Origin: Myxococcus hansupus | GTDB taxonomy: Bacteria; Myxococcota; Myxococcia; Myxococcales; Myxococcaceae | Assembly: GCF_000280925.3 (NCBI RefSeq) | Contig: NZ_CP012109.1 | Location: 7,584,501-7,648,500, forward strand | Reading direction: 5' to 3' | Length of the DNA stretch: 64,000 nucleotides | Shown: piece by piece, positions 16,803-25,307 of the stretch | Position numbering within the stretch: position 1 is the stretch's first letter | How the letters are laid out: the number at the start of each line of letters is the position of its first letter | Notes under the pieces: generated by a model | Databases searched by the model: none | What the model was told of the DNA's origin: nothing | What the model saw: the letters and a program-made list of their open reading frames with translations, nothing else | Program-made: the position numbers and the translations under genes

Positions 16803-17981
16803 TCAGTGGCCTGCGCCGAATTCCGTGCCAAACAACTCCGCGGCCCCCGCCACCACGACTTGCGTCCCCACGGCGGGGCCCCGCGCGAGCAGCAACTCCG
16901 TGCCCTCCTGGCGCAGCACATCGACGCGGCTGCGGACGTAGACGTGCTCCTGCTTGCGCACGTAGAGCCATGCACCGCCCAGTGCGTCGTAGACGACGGA
17001 GGACGCGGGCACGGAGAGGACCTCCGCCGGGTCCCCCAACGTCAGCGACACCCCCACGCGCTGGCCCGGCGCGAAGCGCGCGTTCGCGGGCAGCTCGTAG
17101 AAGACATCCACCGTGGCCGCCAGCGGGTCCGCCGTGGGCGGTCCGGAGACCGGCAGGGCGTCCACGCCTTCGTCGCGTCCCGTCAGGAGCGCGTGCACAC
17201 GCACCTGCGCGTCGGCCTTCAAGCGCAGCGCCTCGTCGACGAAGAGCGGCACCCGCACCCAGTTGGCGCTGATGCCCACCACCTCGAACAGCGGCGCCCC
17301 CGCGGCAATGGACTGTCCGGGCGCCACCGCCACCTGCCGCAGCACCCCGTCGCGCGGCGCGCGCACCAACATGCTGACGTCGGCCTCCAGGGGCGAACGG
17401 CCCACCATGTCCAACCGGGACTGCGCGGCCTGAAGCTCGGCCTGCGCGACGGCGTGGTCCGCGCGCGATTCCTCGACGGAGCGCTCCGTGCCCGCCCCAT
17501 CCTTCAGCAGCCGCTCGGTGCGGGCGAGCCGTGCCGAAGCCGCCACCTCGCGAGCGCGTGCGGCGTCCACCGCCCGCTGCGCCTGGGCGCGCAAGTCCCG
17601 GTCCACCATCGCCAGCGGCACCAGCCGCAGCAGCAGGTCCCCTCGCTTCACGGCGGCGCCGGGCCGCAAGGCGCCTTCATTGCCTGCGGCGGCGACCACG
17701 CCCGCCACGGGCGCCGTCACCAGCAAGGCATTGCCAGACGGCACCACCACCTCGCCGCCCAGGATGTGCCGGCGCGCGGCGCTCCGCCTGGCCACGGGCC
17801 GCACCTGCAAGTCCAAGCGCTTCTCCGCATCCGGGTGCAGCGTCACCGTCGCCAGGGACGATTCGGCCACGTGCCCGCTCACCTTCGCGGCGGGAGGCGG
17901 CGCGGGAGGTTTCTCGGCCTGACATGCCAGGGCGAGGGTGAAGACGCTGGAGAAGAAGATGCGGCGTGGGAGGTTACTCAT
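16803..17981 (-). CDS. RND efflux periplasmic adaptor (membrane fusion protein)
   Basis: A 392-residue adaptor anchored as a lipoprotein (signal ending TLALAC). Domain order follows the family: barrel-sandwich/lipoyl half (LLVTAPVAGVVAAAGNEGALRPG), an alpha-helical hairpin of about residues 130-210 rich in Ala/Arg/Glu (AQRAVDAARAREVAASARLA), the second lipoyl half (MLVRAPRDGVLRQVAVAPGQ), then beta-barrel and membrane-proximal domains. It links the inner-membrane pump to the outer-membrane factor. The ATG at 17981 overlaps the end of the TolC-like gene by eight bases, so translation is coupled. No N-terminal metal-binding His/Met-rich extension is visible. Confidence 0.9.
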   Translation of the reverse strand: MSNLPRRIFFSSVFTLALACQAEKPPAPPPAAKVSGHVAESSLATVTLHPDAEKRLDLQVRPVARRSAARRHILGGEVVVPSGNALLVTAPVAGVVAAAGNEGALRPGAAVKRGDLLLRLVPLAMVDRDLRAQAQRAVDAARAREVAASARLARTERLLKDGAGTERSVEESRADHAVAQAELQAAQSRLDMVGRSPLEADVSMLVRAPRDGVLRQVAVAPGQSIAAGAPLFEVVGISANWVRVPLFVDEALRLKADAQVRVHALLTGRDEGVDALPVSGPPTADPLAATVDVFYELPANARFAPGQRVGVSLTLGDPAEVLSVPASSVVYDALGGAWLYVRKQEHVYVRSRVDVLRQEGTELLLARGPAVGTQVVVAGAAELFGTEFGAGH

Positions 17982-19332
17982 GGGCGACTCCTTGTTTGCC
18001 CAAGCTGCGGTCGAGCTGAGCGAGTGCACGACGCAGGTCCGCCTCGATATCGAGGGCGCGGAGCCGCGCGTCCGCCAGACGCCGAAGGGCATCCAGCACT
18101 TGGAGGTAGGGCAAATCCCCCGCGTCGAAGGCCTTCTGCGCGCCCTCGCTCGCGGCGGTGAATGCCGGAAGAATGTCTGACTGAAAGGCTTCGAGGGAGC
18201 CGGCGGCCTGGAGCACCTGCGCCCGGGCCATCAACACCTCGTTCGACACCTGCTGACGCAGCAACACATAGCGGGCGGAGGCGCGCAGCAGCTCCGCCTC
18301 CGAACGGCCAATGCCTCCCGGGTTCCAGTTGAAGATGGGGACGTCGAGCTGCACGCCGGGAACCCAGAGCGCCTGAGGGGCCCCGCTCGCGGACGTCGAC
18401 GGCTTGGTGTCCAGCCGCGCGAAGAGCTGGAGGATGCGCGACTTCTCCCAGCCCAGCCGCCCTCCCGCCACCTCGATACCCAGCTCCGCCGCGCGGACAT
18501 CGGGCCGCGCTGCCTGGGCCAAGGAAATGAGGTCGTCGACCGGGCGCAGGGGACGCTCGTCCCACGGCTCCACGCGCGGCTGTGCCTCCGCGAACAACGG
18601 ACTCTGGACCACGCCCATCAGCAGCCGCAGCCGCTCGCGGGCCAGCACCACATCCGTCCTCGCGCGGCGGGCGCTGTCCACCGCCGTCTGCGCCTCGGCA
18701 CGCAGCGCGGCGACTTCCATCTGACTGGCATCACCCGCCGCGAAGCGGGCTTCGACCAGCTCGGCCGTGCGGCCCCACAACGTGGACAGCTCATCACGGG
18801 CCTCGCGCCGCTCTTCCGAGAGCACCCATTCGGTGTGAGCGATGCGGACATCGCGCGCGAGGTCCAAGCCGTTCTGCACCAACCCGCGAGCGACCTGCTC
18901 CACCTGGAGCTTCGCCGCGGCGACGCGCGACGGGCGCTGCCACAGCGCGAAGAGCGGCGCCAGCAACGAGGTCTCCAGCGTCCGAGGCCCCACCGGCAGC
19001 AGCAGCGAGAAGGTGGGATTGGGGAGCGCCCCCGCTTCGGCGAGGTCCGCGCGAGACACGCCCAACTGCGCCATGTCCGACTGGAGCGCGGCGCTGTTCC
19101 AGAGCGCGATGGACACCGCCGTCCGTTCATCCAGCAACTGCGTCTCCGGCGTGCCAGGAGGCAGCGAGGCGACCTCAGCCCCCTCCGGTCCCAAGGGCGC
19201 GGCGAGCGAAGCGAGTTCTTTCGAGACCCACGCCCGGTCGTACGGGGAGCTGGCACAGCCCGACATCGCCATCAGGCAAGCGAGCGCGGCCACGGGCGGC
19301 CTCGCGTTTCGAATCCCTTTCCAGGAAGCCAT
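17974..19332 (-). CDS. TolC family outer-membrane efflux protein
   Basis: A 452-residue lipoprotein (signal ending LMAMSGC, acylated Cys about 26) of the outer-membrane efflux family. It has two repeated blocks of long amphipathic helices, for example AGALPNPTFSLLLPVGPRTLE in the first and VPGVQLDVPIFNWNPGGIGRSEAEL in the second (discontinuous excerpts of the strand regions), each leading into Ala/Arg-rich helices. It would form the trimeric channel through the outer membrane for the pump encoded downstream. It is the first gene of the three-gene operon and is divergent from the two-component system, so that system is the likely regulator. Confidence 0.88.
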   Translation of the reverse strand: MASWKGIRNARPPVAALACLMAMSGCASSPYDRAWVSKELASLAAPLGPEGAEVASLPPGTPETQLLDERTAVSIALWNSAALQSDMAQLGVSRADLAEAGALPNPTFSLLLPVGPRTLETSLLAPLFALWQRPSRVAAAKLQVEQVARGLVQNGLDLARDVRIAHTEWVLSEERREARDELSTLWGRTAELVEARFAAGDASQMEVAALRAEAQTAVDSARRARTDVVLARERLRLLMGVVQSPLFAEAQPRVEPWDERPLRPVDDLISLAQAARPDVRAAELGIEVAGGRLGWEKSRILQLFARLDTKPSTSASGAPQALWVPGVQLDVPIFNWNPGGIGRSEAELLRASARYVLLRQQVSNEVLMARAQVLQAAGSLEAFQSDILPAFTAASEGAQKAFDAGDLPYLQVLDALRRLADARLRALDIEADLRRALAQLDRSLGKQGVAHE

Positions 19333-19355
19333 GCGCCAAACCTGCCAGCCACAGG

Positions 19356-19378
19356 TGAACGGCGGCTGAACGGGCGGC
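19356..19378. promoter_or_regulatory. 11-bp-spaced direct repeat, candidate OmpR-type operator
   Basis: TGAACGGCGGC (19356-19366) is followed directly by TGAACGGGCGGC (19367-19378). Direct repeats with about one helical turn of spacing are the usual binding sites of OmpR/PhoB-type regulators. The element lies 24 bases upstream of the efflux operon start and 65 bases upstream of the response-regulator start, the right place to control one or both. Confidence 0.5.
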
Positions 19379-19442
19379 TGCACCGCGCCAAGAGCCCAAG
19401 GCGCCAGTGGTATAGCTCTGGCTCCCCAACGGTTTCCCCGCC

Positions 19443-20099
19443 ATGCACGTCCTTGTCGTCGACGACCATCAAGAACTCCGAGCCCTCGTTACCCAGGCGC
19501 TCGAACGCGACGGCCACCTCGTCCGCCAGGCCGCGGACGTGGAGCAGGCCCGGCAGGCCGTCATCGAGGAGCCGGACGTCATCGTGCTCGACGTGGGCCT
19601 CCCCGACGGCTCCGGCCTGTCGCTCTGCCGTGAGCTGCGACGGGACGGCATCCACATCCCCATCCTCATCCTCACCGCGCACAACCGCGTGAATGAACGG
19701 GTGGAAGGACTGGATGCGGGCGCGGATGACTTCCTGGGCAAGCCCTTCGCCATCGCGGAGCTGCGGGCCCGCGTGCGCGCGCTGGGACGCAGGCGGGAGA
19801 AGACGAGCACCGTCCGGGTCGACCTGGGAGACGTGGTGCTCGACTTCGGCAAACGCGAGGCGCTGCGTTCGGGGCAGGCCGTGCCCGTCACGCCGCGCGA
19901 GTGGGCCATCCTGGAGACGCTGGCTTCGCGCGGCGAGCGCGTGGTGAGCCGGGACACCTTGCTGGAGTCCATCTGGGGCGAGGCCACCACGGGGGCCGCC
20001 AGCAGCCTGGAGGTCCTCATCGGGCGCATCCGGCGGAAGCTCGGCGACGACGTCGTCATCACCCTGCGCGGCGAGGGATACCGGCTTGGAAGCAACTAA
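19443..20099 (+). CDS. OmpR/PhoB family response regulator
   Basis: A 218-residue response regulator. The receiver domain (about 1-115) has the acidic pocket VVDD and the phosphorylated Asp in VIVLDVGLPDGS, plus the conserved Thr in ILILTAHN and the Lys in FLGKPF. The C-terminal winged helix (about 125-218) has VTPREWAILETLA and a recognition-helix region SSLEVLIGRIRRKLG typical of OmpR. It overlaps the histidine kinase gene by 14 bases and is divergent from the RND efflux operon, so it probably controls that operon in response to the effluxed substrate. Confidence 0.94.
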   Translation: MHVLVVDDHQELRALVTQALERDGHLVRQAADVEQARQAVIEEPDVIVLDVGLPDGSGLSLCRELRRDGIHIPILILTAHNRVNERVEGLDAGADDFLGKPFAIAELRARVRALGRRREKTSTVRVDLGDVVLDFGKREALRSGQAVPVTPREWAILETLASRGERVVSRDTLLESIWGEATTGAASSLEVLIGRIRRKLGDDVVITLRGEGYRLGSN

Positions 20100-21438
20100 T
20101 CCCTCACGTCCCCGCGACACGCTGGTGCGGAGGCTCTCCCGCGCCATGCTGGGGCTGGCGCTCGTCAGCAGCGCGCTCACGGCCGGTGCCACCGGGCTGC
20201 TCGCCTACCAGATGCTGCTCACCGCCGAGGACCGGCGACTGACCGACTTCGCGGTGGACCTGGTCGAGGAAGTCGCGGGACTGGAAGACGCCCGGGCCCG
20301 CGAGGAGGCCATCGCCGAGCAGGAGGAGCTGCGGGCGTTTGGCGTCCGCATCAGCTTGTTCGATGGAGACACGCTCCTGGGCGGCGAGCCGAGCATTCCT
20401 CCCGTGTCCGGCTGTGAATGGGGCCGTGCTCCGGGCGAGGAGCACGTGCGGCGCTGTGGCGTCGCGGCCCATGGGCGGCTCGCCGTGGCGGAAGAGGTGC
20501 TCGAAAGCATCCCGCGCATCCGGACCTGGCTGCCCCTGGCCGTGCTGCTCACCTCCGTGGGCGCCGCGCTCATGAGCCTCGTGCTGAGCCGCCGCGTGGC
20601 GCGGTGGGCCGCGCGTCCGCTCACCGAGCTGGGTGAATCCCTGGCCCGAATTCAACCCGGGGCGGACATCCCCGAGCCGCTGCACGCCGAGGCCCGCTAC
20701 GAAGAGGTGAACACCGTCCGCGCCGCGCTGGTGGATCTGCTCGGGCGCCTCCGCGCCGCGCTGGAGCAATCACGCCGCTTCTCGGCCAACGCCGCCCATG
20801 AGCTGCGCACGCCCCTGGCCACCCTCCGGGCCGAGTTGGAGCTCGAGTCCGAGAACCCCCAGCCTCCCGCGACGGCCGCCGCGCTCGCGCGGATGCACCG
20901 GACGGTGACGTCTCTGGGCACCCTCGTGGACCGGCTGCTGGTGCTCGCGGAAGGGACGGAGGGCACGTTGGCGCCCGTGGAGACCCTGAGCCTCGCGGAC
21001 ATCGTCGAGGATGTCGTGCGGGCCTTGCCGGAGGATGCACGCGGACGCGTCGACACCGACCTGCAGGCACCCGGACTCATGCAGGGTGACAGCCAGTTGC
21101 TGCGACAGCTCGTCGACAACGGGGTGGAGAACGCCCTCAAGTTCTCCGGGAGTGGCCGCGTCACCGTCCTCCTGCGGGAGACGGAAGGAACGACGCTCCT
21201 GGACATCCTGGACGAGGGACCGGGCATCGCACGCGAGGACTCGGAGCGCGTCTTCGAGCCGTTCTACCGCACGCCCTCGGCACGCGCCGGAAAGCCCGGG
21301 AATGGCATCGGATTGTCCCTGGTCGCCCTGGTGGCACGGGCCCACGGCGCGCACGCGGGATTTCTGCCCACGTCGAAGGGCGCGCACCTGCGGCTGACCT
21401 TCCCCGCGACACGGCCGGACGCGCTCGCCAAGGACTGA
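20086..21438 (+). CDS. Sensor histidine kinase
   Basis: A 450-residue membrane histidine kinase. There is one membrane helix near residues 20-45, a periplasmic sensor of about 100 residues containing two Cys (VSGCEWGRAPGEEHVRRCG), a second helix about 147-167, and a HAMP-like linker. Then come the H-box SANAAHELRTPLATLRAE, the N-box NGVENALKFSG, and the G boxes DEGPGIA and GNGIGLSL. The TTG at 20086 overlaps the regulator gene, an arrangement typical of coupled pairs. The two periplasmic Cys could form a disulfide or bind metal, which would fit a metal efflux system, but this is inference. Confidence 0.92.
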   Translation: MEATNPSRPRDTLVRRLSRAMLGLALVSSALTAGATGLLAYQMLLTAEDRRLTDFAVDLVEEVAGLEDARAREEAIAEQEELRAFGVRISLFDGDTLLGGEPSIPPVSGCEWGRAPGEEHVRRCGVAAHGRLAVAEEVLESIPRIRTWLPLAVLLTSVGAALMSLVLSRRVARWAARPLTELGESLARIQPGADIPEPLHAEARYEEVNTVRAALVDLLGRLRAALEQSRRFSANAAHELRTPLATLRAELELESENPQPPATAAALARMHRTVTSLGTLVDRLLVLAEGTEGTLAPVETLSLADIVEDVVRALPEDARGRVDTDLQAPGLMQGDSQLLRQLVDNGVENALKFSGSGRVTVLLRETEGTTLLDILDEGPGIAREDSERVFEPFYRTPSARAGKPGNGIGLSLVALVARAHGAHAGFLPTSKGAHLRLTFPATRPDALAKD

Positions 21439-21454
21439 GGCGCCTGGGGACAAC

Positions 21455-21493
21455 GGCCACCCTGCCCGGCGAGAGGGGCCGAGCAAGGTGGCC
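21455..21493. terminator. Inverted repeat between convergent histidine kinase and Cys-rich gene
   Basis: GGCCACC (21455-21461) pairs with GGTGGCC (21487-21493) across a 25-base GC-rich interior that can pair further. It lies between the stop codons of two convergent genes and could terminate both. Confidence 0.5.
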
Positions 21494-21509
21494 GCTTGCG
21501 ACAAGACGG

Positions 21510-21995
21510 CTAGTGCTGCGGCACCTGCGGGCAACCCGGGCCCGTGCAGATGGGGCAGTCGGTGCACCAGCCGAACTCGTGGAACTCACAGATGCCGTTG
21601 CCACACGTCAGGTACTTGCAGTCGTCCAAGCAGGTCTGCAGCGTCTCGTTGCCGTTGCAGATGCCGTCGCCGCAGTACGCACCCGGCGGGGCGCAGTCAA
21701 ACGAGCAGGTCACGTGGTTCTCGCCACCGTTGCAGAAGCCGTCGCCACAGTAAGGCAGCGGGGCGCAGTCTTCCGCGCAGGTGTGGATGGATTCACCGTT
21801 GGCGCTGTCGCAGAAGCCATCACCGCAGATGAAGGCACACGGGTTGCAATTCCAAGGACCCACGCCACCACAGGGACATTCGACCATCGCCGCTTCGTCT
21901 TGCGCCAGCGGCTCGGACTCCGTCTCCACGGGGCCACATGCGGCGAACAGACCGAGCGACAAAGCCGCCATCACAGCCATCAGTTGCGTCTTCAC
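21510..21995 (-). CDS. Cys-rich CGDG-repeat lipoprotein, four units
   Basis: A 161-residue predicted lipoprotein (signal ending LFAAC). The mature part is four tandem units of the form CGDGxCxxxE-x(4-6)-C-x2-DC, for example CGDGFCNGGENHVTCSFDC, then a short tail with ICTGPGC. Each unit of about 20 residues holds four Cys and several acidic residues, suggesting small disulfide-bonded or calcium-binding knots on the cell surface. Related CGDG repeats are common in myxobacterial secreted proteins. It is the last of four paralogues in tandem on the same strand and has the fewest units. No enzymatic domain is visible. Confidence 0.85.
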   Translation of the reverse strand: MKTQLMAVMAALSLGLFAACGPVETESEPLAQDEAAMVECPCGGVGPWNCNPCAFICGDGFCDSANGESIHTCAEDCAPLPYCGDGFCNGGENHVTCSFDCAPPGAYCGDGICNGNETLQTCLDDCKYLTCGNGICEFHEFGWCTDCPICTGPGCPQVPQH

Positions 21996-22068
21996 GGGGG
22001 ACTCCTGGTTGGAGGAACTCCCAGTGATATCACAGCCTGTTTAAGCGGCTAAAACACACCACCCCGCA

Positions 22069-22100
22069 CACCACGCCCAGGTCTGAGCCCGGGCGTGGTG
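22069..22100 (-). terminator. Hairpin after the six-unit Cys-rich gene
   Basis: CACCACGCCC (22069-22078) pairs perfectly with GGGCGTGGTG (22091-22100). It lies 44 bases downstream of the stop of the gene ending at 22144. Near-identical hairpins follow the next two paralogues. Confidence 0.65.
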
Positions 22101-22143
22101 GTTCTCCCTGTGACGGCATGACGTCAAGGGGCAGGAGCCGTCA

Positions 22144-22698
22144 CTACGGCTCAATCACGATCAGGCAATCTGCCTTGCAGTTACTGATCCTCTCCGGGCC
22201 ATTGCAGACACCATCGCCACAGTAGGTTCCGCAGTCCTGCCAGCAGTCCATGGTCGACTCCCAACCATTGCAGACGCCGTCACCGCACCAGGTCGCCGTG
22301 CCGCAGTCCTGGGGACAGCTCTGGGAAGTCTCCCCGCCGTTGCAGGCACCGTCGCCGCACCAGGTCGCCGGACTGCAGTCCTGGGGACAAGTCTGCGATG
22401 ATTCATTGGGATCGCATACGCCGTTACCACACAGGAGGTAGGCGCAGTCATCTGGACAGTTGGCGGGCGTCTCGAACCTGCTGCAGATGTTGTCGCCACA
22501 ATACAGGACGGGGGGACAATCCCAGGGACAGCTTTCGTTGGTCTCGCCCCAGGCGGGATTACAGATTCCATCACCGCACCAGCTCATCAGCGCGGCTTCG
22601 TCCTGCGCCAACGCCTCGGACTCCATCTCCACGGGGCCACAGGCGGCGAACAGCCCGAGCGACAAACCAGCCATCAACACCATCAGACGTGTCTTCAC
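22144..22698 (-). CDS. Cys-rich CGDG-repeat lipoprotein, six units
   Basis: A 184-residue lipoprotein whose signal peptide (MKTRLMVLMAGLSLGLFAAC) is nearly identical to that of its downstream paralogue. Six units follow, for example CGDGACNGGETSQSCPQDC and CGNGVCDPNESSQTCPQDC; one unit has CGDN in place of CGDG. The spacer between signal and repeats is acidic and short (MESEALAQDEAAL), a region shared by all four copies. It is followed by its own hairpin terminator. The four genes look like successive duplications with later gain or loss of repeat units. Confidence 0.85.
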   Translation of the reverse strand: MKTRLMVLMAGLSLGLFAACGPVEMESEALAQDEAALMSWCGDGICNPAWGETNESCPWDCPPVLYCGDNICSRFETPANCPDDCAYLLCGNGVCDPNESSQTCPQDCSPATWCGDGACNGGETSQSCPQDCGTATWCGDGVCNGWESTMDCWQDCGTYCGDGVCNGPERISNCKADCLIVIEP

Positions 22699-22774
22699 GG
22701 GGACTCCTGGTTAGTGGGACCGCCCGTGATAGCACAACCCGTTCTACCCGTGAAAAGCCCCCCCACTCCGCACA

Positions 22775-22802
22775 CCACGCCCAGGCAGGAGCCCAGGCGT
22801 GG
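22775..22802 (-). terminator. Hairpin after the seven-unit Cys-rich gene
   Basis: CCACGCC (22775-22781) pairs with GGCGTGG (22796-22802) around a 14-base interior. It is downstream of the gene ending at 22815 and resembles the hairpins at 22069 and 23667. Confidence 0.6.
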
Positions 22803-22814
22803 CGGGCCTGCGTC

Positions 22815-23477
22815 TTACGGCCAGGGCTGCGGGTTCGGGTCGATGACGGGGCAGCGCGGCCCGGTGCAGCAGTCGGCGGGGCACGACAGCTCCTCGCCGG
22901 GAGCGCAGAGGCCGTCACCGCAGACGTTCAGAATCATGCAGTCCGCCCGGCACGACCGGGGCGTCTCCAGGCCGTTGCACACGCCGTCGCCGCAGAAGGA
23001 GCCGCAATCCTCCCAGCAGGAGGCCGTCGTCTCGCCGCCATTGCAGACGCCGTCGCCGCAGAAGGTCGCCGGGCCGCAGTCCTGCGGGCAGGTCTGGGCG
23101 GACTCGTTGGCGCCGCAGATGCCGTCGCCGCACCACGAGAGGATGCTGCAGTCCTCAGGGCAGGTCTGGGCCGTCTCGCCGGGGTTGCAGACGCCGTCGC
23201 CACAGAAGGTGAGGAAGCCGCAATCCTGCGGGCAGCTCCGGACCGTCTCGCGCCCGTTGCAGATGCCGTCGCCGCAGAACGACAGCACGTTGCAGTCCCA
23301 CGGACAGTTGTCGCCGTTCTCCCCGTTGCGGGTGTCACAGAAACCGTCGCCACAGAGGAAACGGCCCACCTCGGCCTCGCTCTGACCCAGCGGCTCCGAC
23401 TCCATGTCCACCGGACCGCAGGCGGCGAGCAGACCCAACGACAAACCCGACAACAGGACAACGAGACGAGACTTCAC
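22815..23477 (-). CDS. Cys-rich CGDG-repeat lipoprotein, seven units
   Basis: A 220-residue lipoprotein. The GTG at 23477 is chosen because GGAGGT lies just upstream and the resulting N-terminus (VKSRLVVLLSGLSLGLLAAC) matches its upstream paralogue; a longer frame would add nine residues before the signal. Seven CGDG units follow, including CGDGVCNPGETAQTCPEDC, and the protein ends in DCCTGPRCPVIDPNP, a tail shared with the nine-unit paralogue. Surface location is likely. Ligand and function are unknown. Confidence 0.85.
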   Translation of the reverse strand: MKSRLVVLLSGLSLGLLAACGPVDMESEPLGQSEAEVGRFLCGDGFCDTRNGENGDNCPWDCNVLSFCGDGICNGRETVRSCPQDCGFLTFCGDGVCNPGETAQTCPEDCSILSWCGDGICGANESAQTCPQDCGPATFCGDGVCNGGETTASCWEDCGSFCGDGVCNGLETPRSCRADCMILNVCGDGLCAPGEELSCPADCCTGPRCPVIDPNPQPWP

Positions 23478-23666
23478 GTGTACCTCCAAGGGAAGGAGGC
23501 GCATGTCATCTCATCCGGATTTAACGGACAACTCCTGTGCTCGAAAAATCCAGTATCAGTCACGACTTTGTTACCAAACCGCGCACCCCGTTGAACAAGG
23601 AACCCGGGTCATCAACACACCACTGTAGCGTTTCTTGTTACAAGCCATTGCCGCCCGGACAGCCCA

Positions 23667-23694
23667 CCACGCCCAGGCGGAAGCCCAGGCGTGG
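23667..23694 (-). terminator. Hairpin after the nine-unit Cys-rich gene
   Basis: CCACGCC (23667-23673) pairs with GGCGTGG (23688-23694). It lies 13 bases below the stop of the gene ending at 23707 and repeats the hairpins at 22069 and 22775. Confidence 0.6.
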
Positions 23695-23706
23695 CGGACC
23701 TGAAGG

Positions 23707-24519
23707 TCACGGCACGGGCGGCAGCGCCGGGTCGACGACAGGGCAGAACGGCCCGGTGCAGCAGTCCACGAGGCAGGTGTACTGCTCGTCGGGGTGGCAG
23801 ATGCCATCGCCACAGATGGAGATGAACGGCGAACAATCCTGCGCGCAGTTGCGGCGGTTCTCGAAGCCGTTGCAGACCCCGTCACCACAGTAGGAGCCGC
23901 AGTCCTCGTGGCACGTCGCGGTCGACTCGGAGAGGCTGCAGACACCGTCGCCACAGAAGGCGCCCGGGTCGCAATCCGAGGGGCAGCTCATCGGCGTCTC
24001 CGAGCCAGTGCAGAGCCCATCACCGCAGACAGGGGCCGGGCCACAGTCCTGCGGGCACGTGTAGGACGTCTCCGCGCCATTGCAGATGCCATCACCACAG
24101 ATGGGCGCCGGGCCACAGTCCTGCGGGCACGTGTAGGACGTCTCCCCATCGTTGCAGAGACCATCACCGCACCACCCGGCAACGAGGCCGCAATCCTGAG
24201 GACAGTTCTGGAGCGTTTCGCCAGGGCCGCAGATGCCGTCACCACAGATGCCGATGAGGCCGCAATCCTGGGGGCAGCTTCGCGGCGTCTCGCGCCCGTT
24301 GCAGATGCCATCGCCACAGACCGGCAGGAAACCACAGTCCCAGGGACAGGTGTCGCTGTTCTCCCCATTCCAGACGTCACAGTAGCCGTCGCCGCAGAGG
24401 AGACTGTTCAGCTCGGCCTCGCTCTGGCCCAGCGACTCCGCCTCCGGCTCCACGGGACCGCAGGCGGCCAGCAGCCCCAACGACAAACCCGACAGCAGAA
24501 CAACGAGACGAGACGTCAC
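23707..24519 (-). CDS. Cys-rich CGDG-repeat lipoprotein, nine units
   Basis: A 270-residue lipoprotein, the largest of the four tandem paralogues. The GTG at 24519 follows AGGAGGT. After the lipobox (LGLLAAC) come nine units such as CGDGICNGRETPRSCPQDC; two neighbouring units are almost identical (both ETSYTCPQDCGPAP), showing a recent internal duplication. The tail DCCTGPFCPVVDPALPP matches the seven-unit paralogue, so these two are closest relatives. Each gene has its own ribosome site and, for three of the four, its own downstream hairpin. Confidence 0.85.
   Translation of the reverse strand: MTSRLVVLLSGLSLGLLAACGPVEPEAESLGQSEAELNSLLCGDGYCDVWNGENSDTCPWDCGFLPVCGDGICNGRETPRSCPQDCGLIGICGDGICGPGETLQNCPQDCGLVAGWCGDGLCNDGETSYTCPQDCGPAPICGDGICNGAETSYTCPQDCGPAPVCGDGLCTGSETPMSCPSDCDPGAFCGDGVCSLSESTATCHEDCGSYCGDGVCNGFENRRNCAQDCSPFISICGDGICHPDEQYTCLVDCCTGPFCPVVDPALPPVP
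24035..24145 (-). repeat. Recent 72-bp tandem duplication inside the nine-unit Cys-rich gene
   Basis: Identical 39-base blocks at 24035-24073 and 24107-24145 start 72 bases apart, exactly one 24-residue protein unit. The near-identity at nucleotide level against the diverged flanking units shows that repeat units are still being copied within these genes. Confidence 0.8.
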
Positions 24520-24608
24520 GCGTACCTCCTGGGAAAGGGGGCACGCATGTCATCCCATCCAAAATGGACAAACAATCCCCGGGTCCGAAAAACCCGTGAC
24601 GCATCGGG

Positions 24609-25307
24609 CTACATGTAATTGAACGGCATGGTGACGGCGAGCGTGTGGATGAGCTGCTCCGTCTCCGCATAGGGTCGGCGGGTGAAGACATTCAGGTAGC
24701 CCACCTCCACGGAGGAGTGCTCCCCGTACTTCCACCCCGCCCCCACGAACACGCGGTTCATGTCGAAGCCCGCGCTGGGGCCACGCTCCACCGAGTTGAG
24801 GTGGTAGAAGACCTCATCCCAGACAATCAATGACAGACGACCCTCGGCCGCCACGGAGTGGGCCCCGCGGAGCATGACACGCGCGCGGTGGGAGATTTCC
24901 GTCGTCCCAGGCAGGAAGCGCTGCTCCAGGCGCGCCCGCACCGTCCCGCGCAGGGAGCCCAGCTTGGGGGAGTAGAGGTATTGCTGGAAGAGGCGGCTCT
25001 CCCCCTGACGCTGGGCCGGGTCTCCGTCCCAAACCCAGAGCGGAATCCAGCCCTGCCCCAGCCACAGGGACATGTTGTGGGACATCCGCACGCCCGCCGC
25101 CGACCGGAAGATGGCGCGCGCGTCGTCCTTGCCGAAGCGCGGCTGCGCCTCCAGGTAATAGAGGAACGTGTCGCCAATGCCGCCCTGCGCCGTGACGGTG
25201 TACCAGAGCTGGGCTTCTGCTCGGACGGGCCGGCCCGCCTCCACGGAGCGAAAGGGGATGACGACGAGCAGCAGGCCGATGAGGGGAAGCCACTTCTCCG
25301 AGCGCAT
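24609..25307 (-). CDS. DUF2490-like outer-membrane beta-barrel protein
   Basis: A 232-residue exported protein: the signal peptide ends SVEAG and the mature part opens with AEAQLWYTVTAQGGIG. It has the alternating pattern of a small barrel with blocks such as GTVRARLEQRFLPGTTE, SHRARVMLRGAHSV and SSVEVGYLNVFTRRP, and ends in a strand (HTLAVTMPFNYM). These features fit what I recall of DUF2490. The ATG at 25307 was chosen because it opens directly on the signal peptide; no clear ribosome site precedes it. It is 89 bases downstream of nothing else on its strand and appears monocistronic. Function is unknown. Confidence 0.7.
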   Translation of the reverse strand: MRSEKWLPLIGLLLVVIPFRSVEAGRPVRAEAQLWYTVTAQGGIGDTFLYYLEAQPRFGKDDARAIFRSAAGVRMSHNMSLWLGQGWIPLWVWDGDPAQRQGESRLFQQYLYSPKLGSLRGTVRARLEQRFLPGTTEISHRARVMLRGAHSVAAEGRLSLIVWDEVFYHLNSVERGPSAGFDMNRVFVGAGWKYGEHSSVEVGYLNVFTRRPYAETEQLIHTLAVTMPFNYM

